Shown here: piece by piece, positions 39,381 through 47,621 of the stretch | Layout: each line of letters starts with the position of its first letter | Position numbering within the stretch: position 1 is the first letter of the stretch | NCBI GenBank assembly: GCA_938003835.1 | Contig: CALKXJ010000022.1 | Location: 111,141-175,140 of the forward strand | From: an uncultured Bryobacteraceae bacterium | GTDB lineage: Bacteria > Acidobacteriota > Terriglobia > Bryobacterales > Bryobacteraceae | Direction of reading: 5' to 3' | DNA length: 64,000 bases | Program-made: the position numbers and the translations under genes | The notes under the pieces: generated by a model | The model's database searches: none | What the model was told of the DNA's origin: nothing | The model's input: only the letters and a program-made list of their open reading frames with translations

Positions 39381-40187
39381 ATGGCCTCTCGCTCCTTGTG
39401 GCTCTTGGCTTGTCTTGGGCCGGCGGCCGCCGTGGCCCACGTGCTCTATCTGATGCCGGAGCGTTTCGTCGCCGCGCCGGGCGCCGTCGTTGAAATCCGC
39501 TTCGAAAACGGCGACGATTTCCCCGAAGGCAGCACCCCGGTGCGTGTGGAGCGGCTCCGCAACCTGCGCCTGATTTCGGCCTCCGGAGAAGTGCCCCTGG
39601 AGAATGTCGTCGCCGGCAACGAGCGCACGACCGCCCGGGTCCGCCTGCCGGGCGCCGGAACGGCGATTGTGACGGCCGAGACCCTGCCGCACTTCATCGA
39701 GCTCGCTCCCGAAAAGTTCCGGGCATACCTCGAACACGAGCACCTGACGGCGGTTCTGGCCTGGCGCGAGCGCGCCGGCGAGGCCGGAAAACCCGGGCGC
39801 GAGCTCTACAGCAAGTACGTCAAGGCGTTAATCCACGGAGGCCGGCCGGACGAAACTTGGAAGCGCACCGTGGGATTCATCGTCGAATTCATCCCCGACG
39901 CCGATCCGTTCGCCCTGCGGCCCGGCGATGAGCTGCCCGTGCGGCTGCTGTTTCGCGGCGCTCCGGCGGCAGATGTGGCCGTGCAGTTAGCCTGGCTCGA
40001 TCACGGCGCCGGACGGATCGCCGTAGTGGGCCGAACCGATGCCGAGGGGCGCCTCCGCGTCCCCCTGCACGCCGCCGGGCCGCACCGGCTGCATGCCATC
40101 GTCATGGAGCGCTGCGGCCGGCCGGAGAAAGCCGACTGGGAGAGCTTCTGGGCCAGCCTGACCTTCGAGGTCCCGGCCGGGCGCTGA
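39381..40187 (+). CDS. Exported DUF4198-family protein
   Basis: A 268-residue protein with signal peptide MASRSLWLLACLGPAAAVAHV and DUF4198-like features: HVLYLMPERFVAAPGAVVEI at the start, IELAPEKFRAYLEHEHL, GRELYSKYVKALIH, and C-terminal GRTDAEGRLRVPLHAAGPHRL. DUF4198 proteins are periplasmic and often occur with nickel/cobalt or TonB-type uptake. Here it directly follows the TonB receptor on the same strand and probably works with it. Function not established. Confidence 0.85.
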   Translation: MASRSLWLLACLGPAAAVAHVLYLMPERFVAAPGAVVEIRFENGDDFPEGSTPVRVERLRNLRLISASGEVPLENVVAGNERTTARVRLPGAGTAIVTAETLPHFIELAPEKFRAYLEHEHLTAVLAWRERAGEAGKPGRELYSKYVKALIHGGRPDETWKRTVGFIVEFIPDADPFALRPGDELPVRLLFRGAPAADVAVQLAWLDHGAGRIAVVGRTDAEGRLRVPLHAAGPHRLHAIVMERCGRPEKADWESFWASLTFEVPAGR

Positions 40188-40203
40188 CAACCCCGGCGGT
40201 CTC

Positions 40204-40903
40204 TCAAGCCCAGGCCAGGCGCGCCGCCAGCCGCATGGCGGCCTTCATGCTCGAGCGGTTGGCGCAGTTCTTCCCGGCGATGTCGAAAGGCGTTCCGTGA
40301 TCGACCGAGGTGGGCACGATCGGCAGCCCGAGCGAGACGTTCACCGTGCCTTCGAAGTCGACGAGCTTGATGGGAATGTGCCCCTGGTCGTGATACATGG
40401 CTACCTAGGAGATCGAACTCGCCCCGCAGGGCGCGAAGAAAGGCCGTGTCCGCGGGCAGGGGTCCCTCCGCGACCAGCCCCTCGGCACAGGCCTGCGCCA
40501 CCGCGGGAGCGATCGCGAGCCGGTCCTCATCTCCGAAAAGCCCGCCTTCACCCGCATGCGGGTTGAGCCCGCAGACGGCGATTCGGGGGCGGCTGATGCC
40601 CAGGCGCACCAGGGCTTCGTGCCCCAGTTCGATGGTGCGCGGCACGCGCGCAGGATCAAGCTCGCAGGCCCGCCGCGGGGAGACGTGAGTGGAGACGTGG
40701 ACGACGCGCAAGCGCTCGCCGGCAAGCAGCATCCGGGATTCGGCGGCGCCGGAGAGCGCCGCGATGTACTCGGTGTGCCCGGAGAATTTTTCGCCGCTCA
40801 GCGCCGCCGCGTGCTTGTTCACCGGCGCGGTAACCATCGCCTGAGCTTCACCGGAAAGGCACATCGCGACGGCCTTCCGCACATAGGAGAGGGCGGCCCG
40901 GCC
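40204..40903 (-). pseudogene. pdxA-type dehydrogenase remnant, 5' truncated and frameshifted
   Basis: Two frames together encode the middle and C-terminal part of a PdxA/PdxA2 (4-phospho-D-threonate/4-hydroxythreonine-phosphate dehydrogenase): AMVTAPVNKHA, SGHTEYIAALSG, AVCGLNPHAGEGG, then after a frame change [13 protein letters not shown] and [14 protein letters not shown]. The N-terminal 100-110 residues, including the GDPAGIG-type start, are missing. The two frames join at a CCTAGG near 40404-40409, where one extra base breaks a continuous [14 protein letters not shown] reading. It is a pseudogene unless the extra base is a sequencing error; even then the 5' truncation stays. Confidence 0.8.
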
Positions 40904-40904
40904 G

Positions 40905-41589
40905 CAAGCAGCGCATCGGGCTCTCCGGAGCCGCCGGCTTTGGTCGCCACCGGCGAGCCGTCGAGCGGACCGCCTGCCAGCCGTCCCCAGGGAATCCCGG
41001 TCCGGATCTCGGATCCCAGCCGCACTCCCTGCACCGAGAGCGCGCTGAGCACCACTGCGGCGGCATCGGCGACCGCCACCGCCGGAAGCCGGGGCCGCAG
41101 CTCGAGCAACGTCTCGAATCGCTCCCGCGGGATTTCGAGCACATCGAGGAGTCCCTCCCGGCGCAGCCGGGTCGGCAGATGGATCGCATCCTGCTGGCCG
41201 CGGAGGCGCAACCAGCCGCCTTCCACCGTGCGTCCCATGGCGGGGAAGGCGGGGCCGAGTACCGCCAGCCGGTAGCCGCACACCTCCATCGCCGCAGCGA
41301 GCTCGACATCCGGGTTGTCCCGGAAGGTGGAGTCAATCTTCTCGAAAACGAGCGACCGCTGGGCTCGAACCAGTTCCGCGCATCGGGCGGCCGGAGCCCG
41401 GCGCGCCTCCTCGGCGGCCAGCGAGCGGCCCCGGCTGACCAGCACCACCAAGTCTGGAATTTCCGGCGCCTCCGGCAGGAGCCACACCAGCGTGGGGATG
41501 CCGCGCGAGGCGCACTGCACGCCCGCGTCGCAAGCGCCCGTCAGATCGTCGGCGATCGCCCCGAAGCCGACGCCAGTCACGGGGCCCAC
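40905..41589 (-). pseudogene. otnK-type (DUF1537) sugar-acid kinase, internally deleted
   Basis: The frame starts with GTG at 41589 directly after the GH32 stop and encodes a DUF1537 four-carbon acid sugar kinase: FGAIADDLTGACDAGVQ, LVFEKIDSTFRDNPDVELAA and VLGPAFPAMGRTVEGG, all N-terminal. From about residue 165 it reads straight into C-terminal family sequence (LSALSVQGVRLGSEI, GGPLDGSPVATKAGG), so the family's middle part of more than 100 residues, including the GGETA-type nucleotide motif, is absent. The family is about 400 residues; this has about 230 before it merges into pdxA remains. Likely non-functional. Confidence 0.75.
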
Positions 41590-43104
41590 CTACGGCCGAA
41601 ATCGCTCGAGGCTGAACCGGGCCGGCCGCATCGGCCAGCCGGTGAGGTCAATCAGCCGCGCCTGGCCGCCCTCGGCGAACGCCTCGACGCCCCTGTTGTC
41701 GGGACGGGCCTCCAGGGCGGTAAAGAGGGCACGCTCGCCGTCGTTGGCGTAGACTTCGAGGACGCGCTTGTCGAGCAGGACGCGCAGCGTCACCTGGGCG
41801 CCGCGGCCGAGAAAGACGCGAGCCGCGCCCGCCGAGAGATAGCCTCCGGTATCGTACGTCACGGCAACTCCGGCGGCCCCGCTCCCCTTGCCCGAGGGGC
41901 AGCGCAACCGCAGGCCCACCCGCCGGGCCGAGCCAAGATCGAAGCGGGCTTCGATGTCCAGGGTGTCGCCCGCGAGCTTCGGACTCAAGACGAGCGGCGC
42001 GGCGCCGAGAGTCGCGGCGCTGAAGTGGACCTCCGGCCCGCGCAACTGCGTGAATTCCGGCGCCGGCATCTGGCGCAGATAGCCGTCCTCGCCGATTCGT
42101 AGAATCCGCGGGAGCACCATCACGCCATTCCAGCCCTTCCCGGGGTCGGTTCGCGTGCGGCCCCAGAGCCAAAGGATCACGCGGCCGTTTGCGTCGCGGG
42201 AGATGTTGCTCGCGTAGGCGTCGCCGGCGTCGAGGGTGCCTTGTGCGGCAGGCTCGAAGCGGGCACGCTCGAGGTCGAGGCTTCCGATGAAGTATTCGCA
42301 GGGCCGGTGGGGCGACACAAGCAGCACCCACTTGCCGTCGAGGGGGAACAGGTTCGGGCACTCGAAGTTGTAAACGTCCTGGTTGCGGTATTCGAACACC
42401 ACGCCCCGGTAGCGCCACCGGGTGAGCTCGGCGTCGGCGGCTTCGTAGAGCTGCACGGCCGCGGCCCCGCCCCGCTCACGCAGGTTGCCGCCGCAAACCA
42501 TGTAGGTGGTTCCGCCCGCGGCGAACAGGAACGGGTCGCGCCACTCCGCGACGCGGACGCCTCCATGGGCAGCCAGCGTCAGGACAGGGTTGTGCTCGTA
42601 CTTGCGCCAGCGCACAAGCTCCTCGTCTTCGGGAATCGCCATCCACTGCTCCGGGTCGCGGCGCCCGATGCTCGTGTAGAAAAGCCTCGGCCGCCCGTCG
42701 GGACCGGGCACGGCGCCGCCGGAGAAGACATGCTCTTCGCCCTTTTCTTTTGAGGGCCCGAGCGCGATGGGCAGGTGCTCCCAGTTCACCAGGTCCCGGC
42801 TCCGGGCATGCCCCCAGTGCATGTGGTTCCACTCGGCGCCGAACGGGTTGAGCTGATAAAAGAGGTGGTGCCAGCCCCGGTAGTAGATGGTGCCGTTGGG
42901 GTCGTTCATCCATTGGGCCGGCGGGCGGAAGTGATAGACGGGCCGCTCCGGATCCTGCCCGGCGCGGTCGATCGCGGCCTGGAGCGCCTTCATGGCCTCG
43001 GCGAGCTGGGCCTGGCCTGCTGGCAGAAGGCCTCCAGCGCCAGTGGCGGCTGCTCCGGCGAGGAACCGCCGTCGGCTCACAGAGGCAGGCGGACGTTTGA
43101 TCAT
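41590..43104 (-). CDS. Exported glycoside hydrolase family 32 (fructan/sucrose hydrolase)
   Basis: A 504-residue GH32 enzyme with a twin-arginine signal (SVSRRRFLAGAAATGAGG). The three conserved acids are visible: nucleophile Asp in WMNDPNG, the transition-state stabiliser in WRDPF, and the acid/base Glu in FECPNLFPL. A C-terminal beta-sandwich (LRVLLDKRVLEVYANDGERA) completes the family architecture. It should hydrolyse beta-fructosides (levan, inulin or sucrose) after Tat export. ATG at 43104 has GGAG before it; a TTG four codons upstream is possible. The otnK-pdxA remnants follow on the same strand. Confidence 0.92.
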   Translation of the reverse strand: MIKRPPASVSRRRFLAGAAATGAGGLLPAGQAQLAEAMKALQAAIDRAGQDPERPVYHFRPPAQWMNDPNGTIYYRGWHHLFYQLNPFGAEWNHMHWGHARSRDLVNWEHLPIALGPSKEKGEEHVFSGGAVPGPDGRPRLFYTSIGRRDPEQWMAIPEDEELVRWRKYEHNPVLTLAAHGGVRVAEWRDPFLFAAGGTTYMVCGGNLRERGGAAAVQLYEAADAELTRWRYRGVVFEYRNQDVYNFECPNLFPLDGKWVLLVSPHRPCEYFIGSLDLERARFEPAAQGTLDAGDAYASNISRDANGRVILWLWGRTRTDPGKGWNGVMVLPRILRIGEDGYLRQMPAPEFTQLRGPEVHFSAATLGAAPLVLSPKLAGDTLDIEARFDLGSARRVGLRLRCPSGKGSGAAGVAVTYDTGGYLSAGAARVFLGRGAQVTLRVLLDKRVLEVYANDGERALFTALEARPDNRGVEAFAEGGQARLIDLTGWPMRPARFSLERFRP

Positions 43105-43179
43105 GGCACTCCACAAAAATATCGCCGAATGCTCCGCGACGCGGCAACCTGTGATACATTTCTGCTGAGGTTTTAGACT

Positions 43180-43245
43180 ATGGCCTGCAAGACTCCGAAG
43201 AAAGCAGCGAAAACGGCGCCCAAGAAGGAGAAGAAGGCGAAGTAG
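43180..43245 (+). CDS. Possible 21-residue Lys/Ala-rich peptide
   Basis: The frame ATG to TAG encodes a strongly basic peptide with ten Lys and five Ala in 21 residues (starts MACKTPKKAAK, ends EKKAK). GAGG lies about 10 nt upstream of the ATG. Composition resembles the basic tails of histone-H1-like DNA-binding proteins. It is in the 321-bp gap between the GH32 and Gfo/Idh genes, reading towards the tRNA gene on the other strand. Short length makes chance possible. Confidence 0.35.
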   Translation: MACKTPKKAAKTAPKKEKKAK

Positions 43246-43273
43246 GCATCGGCGGGGGTTGGAACCGCCGGGG

Positions 43274-43351
43274 TGGTACGCCCGGCTGGATTCGAACCAG
43301 CGGCCTCTTGCTCCGGAGGCAAGCGCTCTATCCGGGCTGAGCTACGGGCGC
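43274..43351 (-). tRNA. tRNA-Arg (anticodon CCG)
   Basis: The minus strand folds into a full cloverleaf: acceptor GCGCCCG paired with CGGGCGT (one G-U at the end), discriminator A and encoded CCA (43274-43276), D arm GCTCAGCCCGGATAGAGC, anticodon stem CTTGC/GCAAG with loop CTCCGGA (anticodon CCG), and T arm with GGTTCGAATCC. It decodes CGG, a frequent Arg codon in this GC-rich genome. The gene is 78 nt including CCA. Confidence 0.95.
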
Positions 43352-43361
43352 GTCGTCTTCT

Positions 43362-43390
43362 ATTGTACTCATTCGCGGACCGGCCGCGAA
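43362..43390 (-). promoter_or_regulatory. Candidate tRNA-Arg promoter overlapping an inverted repeat
   Basis: On the minus strand TACAAT (43362-43367) stands 10 bp before the tRNA 5' end, with TTCGCG 17 bp further upstream as a weak -35. The perfect inverted repeat TTCGCGG (43372-43378)/CCGCGAA (43384-43390) with a 5-nt loop covers the spacer and -35 region. It lies between the tRNA and the divergent Gfo/Idh gene and could serve either. Confidence 0.4.
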
Positions 43391-43424
43391 AGCCAGCGGT
43401 GGCTCGGCTATAGTAGTGGGCGGT

Positions 43425-44708
43425 ATGGAGAGCCGCAGGAGATTTGCCCAGACCGCCGGCGCCGCCGCCAGCGCCGGCTTCCTCAACCTGAATCCTTTCG
43501 CCTGGGGCGCCAACGAACGCGTGACCCTTGCCCTCATCGGCGGCAGAAACCAGGGGCGGCACGTGGCCCGGCGCGCCATCCAGCATGGCGCCTTCGTGAA
43601 GACCTACTGCGACATCGACGACAATATCAGCGCCCGCCTCATCCCGGAGCTCGAGAAAGTCCAGGGCCGGGCGCCCGGGCTCGAACGAGACTACCGGCGC
43701 CTGCTCGAAGATAAGGATCTCGACGCCGTCATCATCGCGACGCCGGACCACTGGCACACGCACATGGCGATCGCCGCCTGCCAGGCCGGCAAGGACATCT
43801 ACGTCGAAAAGCCCCTGTCGCAGACCATCCAGGAAGGCCGCCTGATTCGCCAGGCGGTGGAGAAGTCCGGGCGCATAGCGCAGGTGGGCACGCAGCGCCG
43901 CAGCGGCGAGCACTTCCGCGCCGCGGCGGAGTACGTGGCTTCGGGCAAGCTCGGCAAGGTCTGCCTGATCAAGGCCTGGATGTGCCAGGTGCGGGAATCG
44001 ATTGGCAACCCTCCTGATCAGGACCCGCCGGCGGGGGTCGACTACAACGCCTGGCTGGGCCCGGCGCCGCTCCGGCGGTTCAACCCCAACCGGTTTCACT
44101 ACAACTGGCGTTTCTTCTGGGACTACGGCAACAGCGAGCTCGGCAATCAGGGTGTGCACATGCTCGATGTGGCGGTCTGGGCCGTGCAGATGATGCGGGG
44201 CCTCAGGAACTGCCTGCCGCGGCGGATCGCCTCGAGCGGCGGCATCTACTGGCTCAACGACGCCAAGGAGGTGCCCGACACGCAGGTGACCACGTACGAT
44301 TACGGGGACCTGCTGATGGTCTGGGAGCTGCGCAGTTTCGCGGCGCATCGCCCGATCGAGGGCACGGCGGCGGGCACCTCGTTCCACGGCACCGAGGCGA
44401 CGCTAGTGGTGGACGGCCGGGGCTGGAAGGTCTTCGCCAAGGACGGCTCCCCGGGGCCCTCGATGGACGCCGCGCCGCTGCGGCACGTGGAAAACTTCCT
44501 TCAGTGCGTCAAGAGCCGCAAGGCGCCGAACGCCTCGATCGAGATCGGGCGACTGAGCACGACGCTGTGCCACCTGGGCAACATTTCGCACCATCTGCGG
44601 CGCGAAGTCGTCTTCGACCCTGAAACGGAGACCTTCCCGGGCGACGAAGCAGCCAATGCCCTGCTGGCGAAGCGCTATCGCAAGGAGTATCCGCTGCCGG
44701 CGGTTTGA
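43425..44708 (+). CDS. Tat-exported Gfo/Idh/MocA-family oxidoreductase
   Basis: A 427-residue protein with a twin-arginine-type leader (MESRRRFAQTAGAAASAGFL) and a Gfo/Idh/MocA Rossmann domain (VTLALIGGRNQGRHVAR, DLDAVIIATPDHWHTHMA, the catalytic VEKPLS), then the C-terminal alpha/beta domain (YNWRFFWDYGNSELGNQGVHMLDVAVW). Exported family members such as glucose-fructose oxidoreductase keep NAD(P) bound during Tat export; substrates are sugars or cyclitols. The ATG at 43425 is preferred over a GTG three codons upstream. Substrate unknown. Confidence 0.92.
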   Translation: MESRRRFAQTAGAAASAGFLNLNPFAWGANERVTLALIGGRNQGRHVARRAIQHGAFVKTYCDIDDNISARLIPELEKVQGRAPGLERDYRRLLEDKDLDAVIIATPDHWHTHMAIAACQAGKDIYVEKPLSQTIQEGRLIRQAVEKSGRIAQVGTQRRSGEHFRAAAEYVASGKLGKVCLIKAWMCQVRESIGNPPDQDPPAGVDYNAWLGPAPLRRFNPNRFHYNWRFFWDYGNSELGNQGVHMLDVAVWAVQMMRGLRNCLPRRIASSGGIYWLNDAKEVPDTQVTTYDYGDLLMVWELRSFAAHRPIEGTAAGTSFHGTEATLVVDGRGWKVFAKDGSPGPSMDAAPLRHVENFLQCVKSRKAPNASIEIGRLSTTLCHLGNISHHLRREVVFDPETETFPGDEAANALLAKRYRKEYPLPAV

Positions 44709-45078
44709 GGCGGCGGCCCGCAGCAACCCGTCAGAGCTTTTCACTGAACGCGTGCGACGCCTGTGAGAAGAGTGCCCTGCCGTGGGCGATGCCTTCTCGC
44801 CCGCCCCGAACGACGGATTCAGGCAGTTCCCAGAAACCGGGAGTCACTGCGACCGTCCGGAGAAGCTGGAAGCGGTCTGGAGAGGCTCGAAGGAGAGGAG
44901 CTGTCGCGCAGGCATGGGAACCCCACACGGCTCTGCCCGAAGCTGGACAGTGATCCACAAGCAAACCCAGGACGCAAGGCATCACCCTGGGAGCTACTCT
45001 GGGTCCGGCTGAGCCGCTCCACGGGGTATCCAGAGCGAGAACGCACATATTAAAGCGAGAACGCACATATAGATTGAA
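44709..45078. other. 370-bp non-coding gap with several open frames
   Basis: Between the Gfo/Idh and NYN-LOTUS genes, at least two plus-strand and two minus-strand frames stay open for 75-110 codons, yet none has a recognisable product or ribosome binding site. The right end carries the twin 17-bp repeats listed separately. The stretch could be a relic of a mobile or repeated element. I cannot assign it. Confidence 0.4.
45034..45070 (+). repeat. Twin 17-bp direct repeats before the NYN-LOTUS gene
   Basis: AGCGAGAACGCACATAT occurs at 45034-45050 and again, identical, at 45054-45070, with a 20-bp period (TAA between). The second copy ends 8 bp before the ATG at 45079, where a ribosome binding site would be; no purine-rich site is present. 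Two perfect copies directly at a translation start suggest a regulatory site on DNA or mRNA, or a slippage duplication. Confidence 0.8.
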
Positions 45079-46383
45079 ATGGCTTTCAATACGGCGATCT
45101 TCTACGATATCGAGAATCTCCTCAAGGGGTATAACTTCACGCAGGAAATTGCGTCCAATCTCTCCTTATCCGAGATTGTGGAGGCCATCCGGGCCACCGA
45201 AAAGGTCGGCCAAGTGGCTCTTCAGCGGGCATACGCCAACTGGAGCGATCCCCGGCTTGCCATCATGCGAGGGGAGATCAATGAGCTTGGCATCGATCCC
45301 ATCCAGGTCTTCGGATTCGGACGCAATCCGGGGAAAAACGCAGCGGACATCCAGCTCGCCATCGATGCGATCGACCTGGCGCACAGCAGGCCAGCGCTGG
45401 AGATCTTTGTCATTGTCTCGGGCGATGGCGCGTTTGCCGCATTGGCCAAGAAATTACACGAGTATGGGAAGACCGTGATCGGATGCGCGTACCGAAGCGC
45501 GGCGAACCGGATCTTCCAGGCGGTCTGCGATCATTTCGTCTGGATCGCCGATCCGGAGGCCGAAGCCGAGATGCGGCCGCCGGCTGCCGAGTCCGCGCTT
45601 GCGGTGAGCGATCCGCGGAACATTCGATTGGTCGGCAAGGTGCGCAGGATTCAATCGGCGGATCCGCAGGAGATCGTGGGGAAAACGCGAGAGGTTCTTA
45701 ACTGGTACGCCGCGGATCCGGAGTGCGCGAACGATCTCAAGACACAAGGGCTTCTCCTCAGCGTGGTGAGGGAAAGTCTGGCCGCCGTCATCGAGGAGTT
45801 CAATCCCATCCGGCTGGGTTACCCGAAGCTGGTCGAGTACCTGCAATTCGCCTGCAAGGGCACGCATCTCTGTGTGGTGAGGAGAGCCGACGCCCAGCCG
45901 GTGTTGATGTTCCGGAACAGGGCGCCTTCCGGCGTGGAACGCCTGCCGGATCTCGAAGCCCGCTCGGTGCACTCCCCTGAGGTGTACCGCTCGATCCTCA
46001 GCACAGGCTATCCCGTCTTGCGGCTTCCGGACGCAGGAACGCTAGCCGCCGTCGCGGAATGGCTCGCGAGGGAGTCGCCGAGCAGTATCGATCTAGGCAG
46101 CATGCTCGAGCGTGCCGCGACAGACCTGGCCGGGGAAGTCAACTCGGAATCGGTCAAGCTTGCTTTGTTGACGTTCATTGGTTCTGGCGTGTTTGACCGC
46201 AGTCCCGACGGGGTTCCGCTCGCCGAGCAAGAGTTGACGCTGACCAGCCGCTCGAGCGGTCCGAGCTCCTTGCTCAAGGCAGTGCACCAGGCGGCTCAAG
46301 AAAAGCTTGCCGCCGCTTTGGGTGAGGTTGACTCCCGAACACTCCGTGAGTTGATTCCCATATCCGAAATCCCTTCCGCCTGA
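45079..46383 (+). CDS. NYN-domain ribonuclease-like protein with LOTUS (OST-HTH) region
   Basis: A 434-residue protein. Residues 1-155 form a NYN/PIN-like (LabA/DUF88) nuclease domain with acidic residues in place: Asp10 (IFYDIENLL), Asp90 (AADIQLAIDAI) and Asp116 (IVSGDGAFAALAKKL). A central segment (about 205-275: VLNWYAADPECANDLKTQGLL, LGYPKLVEYLQFACKG) looks like an OST-HTH/LOTUS RNA-binding module, and a second winged-helix-like region follows at the C-terminus. Such proteins are thought to cut or regulate RNA; the bacterial role is poorly known. It has no evident operon partner. Codon use is less GC-rich than its neighbours. Confidence 0.82.
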   Translation: MAFNTAIFYDIENLLKGYNFTQEIASNLSLSEIVEAIRATEKVGQVALQRAYANWSDPRLAIMRGEINELGIDPIQVFGFGRNPGKNAADIQLAIDAIDLAHSRPALEIFVIVSGDGAFAALAKKLHEYGKTVIGCAYRSAANRIFQAVCDHFVWIADPEAEAEMRPPAAESALAVSDPRNIRLVGKVRRIQSADPQEIVGKTREVLNWYAADPECANDLKTQGLLLSVVRESLAAVIEEFNPIRLGYPKLVEYLQFACKGTHLCVVRRADAQPVLMFRNRAPSGVERLPDLEARSVHSPEVYRSILSTGYPVLRLPDAGTLAAVAEWLARESPSSIDLGSMLERAATDLAGEVNSESVKLALLTFIGSGVFDRSPDGVPLAEQELTLTSRSSGPSSLLKAVHQAAQEKLAAALGEVDSRTLRELIPISEIPSA

Positions 46384-46480
46384 CAGCGACCCCAGAGCCG
46401 GCAGACGGCCGTGAGTCGAACGCGCAGTACACCTGGAAGTCGACTTCGCTGATAATGGTTGCTGGTTTTCGGAGGCCAGC

Positions 46481-47614
46481 ATGACGCGGCGAGAACTGAT
46501 CCGCTCCTTTGGCGCTCTGGGCGCCGGCGCGGCGCTGGCTCCCTTGCGCGCGGCGCTTGCGGCGGCTCCGGCGAGCGCGCTTCAGATGCGCATCAGCCGG
46601 TTCGAAGTGGCGGCCACCCGAGTGCCCATGTACGAACCGGTACGCGAGGCCTGGCAGGCCGGCTACATCCAGCAGCAGCGGCCGGACTTCTTCTACCGGC
46701 CCACGATGGTCAAGGTCTACACCGACGCCGGGCTGGTCGGCATCGGCAACGCCGGCATGCCCAAGCCGCGCGCCGAGGCGATCCTCACGGGCCTCCTCGG
46801 GCGGTCGCCATTCGAGCTCCTGTTCGATGACGGCCTTGGCGGGCTGATCGTGCCGATGTACGACCTGGCGGGCAAGGCGACGGGGCTGCCGGTGGCGCGG
46901 CTGCTCGCCGCGAATCCGAAACCACGCATCGTCCAGACCTGGTGGAGCCACTCGTGGCCGCCGGCTCTGATGGCGGCGGAGGCCAAACGCGGCCAGGATC
47001 TCGGCTACCGGGTCCACAAAGTGAAGGCGCGGCCCTGGCAGGATCCGATCGAGCAGGCCGCGGCCATCTGCGACGTCGTCGCCAAAGACTTCCGCGTCTG
47101 GGCCGACGCCAATGCTTGGTGGGGCTCCGTCGGGCGCACGCGCTTCTTCGTCGAGCGGCTGGCGAAGTTCCACAACTACTTCGCCGTGGAATCGCCCATC
47201 CCGGCCCGGCATCTCAACGGGTACCGGGAGCTCAAGGGGACGCTACCGCTGATGGTGGCGGAGCACATGCCGGGTGACCCCATGCCTTTCATTCGCGAAC
47301 ACCTGGTCGATGCCTTCGTCATCGGCGGGCCGATGGGCCGCACGCTCGTCCAGCGCGCGCTGACGGCCGAGATCACCCAGATGCCCTTGTGGGTCGAGCA
47401 CAGCATCGAGGACGGCATCAACCAGGTCTTCCAGGCCCACCAGGCCGCCGCCTTCCCCGGCATCGACTACGCCATCAGCATCACACACGTGCTCGCCGAC
47501 GACCTGATGAAAGAGCCCTTCACCATGAAGGACGGCTTTTTTGAAATTCCGGTCAAAGCCGGGCTCGGCGTCTCGCTCGACGAAGATGCTATAGAAAGAT
47601 ACAGAACGTCCTGA
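46481..47614 (+). CDS. Tat-exported mandelate racemase/enolase-superfamily protein
   Basis: A 377-residue protein with a twin-arginine-like leader (MTRRELIRSFGALGAGAALA) and an enolase-superfamily barrel. The Lys pair is in YRVHKVKARPW, metal ligands in RVWADANAWW (Asp), FAVESPIP (Glu) and LMVAEHMPGD (Glu), and a conserved His appears in WVEHSIEDGI. Family members abstract a proton next to a carboxylate in sugar acids or similar; most are cytosolic, so the leader is unusual. It is followed 7 bp later by the FHA-lytic transglycosylase gene. Confidence 0.88.
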   Translation: MTRRELIRSFGALGAGAALAPLRAALAAAPASALQMRISRFEVAATRVPMYEPVREAWQAGYIQQQRPDFFYRPTMVKVYTDAGLVGIGNAGMPKPRAEAILTGLLGRSPFELLFDDGLGGLIVPMYDLAGKATGLPVARLLAANPKPRIVQTWWSHSWPPALMAAEAKRGQDLGYRVHKVKARPWQDPIEQAAAICDVVAKDFRVWADANAWWGSVGRTRFFVERLAKFHNYFAVESPIPARHLNGYRELKGTLPLMVAEHMPGDPMPFIREHLVDAFVIGGPMGRTLVQRALTAEITQMPLWVEHSIEDGINQVFQAHQAAAFPGIDYAISITHVLADDLMKEPFTMKDGFFEIPVKAGLGVSLDEDAIERYRTS

Positions 47615-47621
47615 TCCATTC

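Noticed and set aside
43173..44387. 404-codon minus-strand frame across the tRNA and Gfo/Idh gene
   Set aside because: It runs through a tRNA gene and antisense to a clear oxidoreductase.
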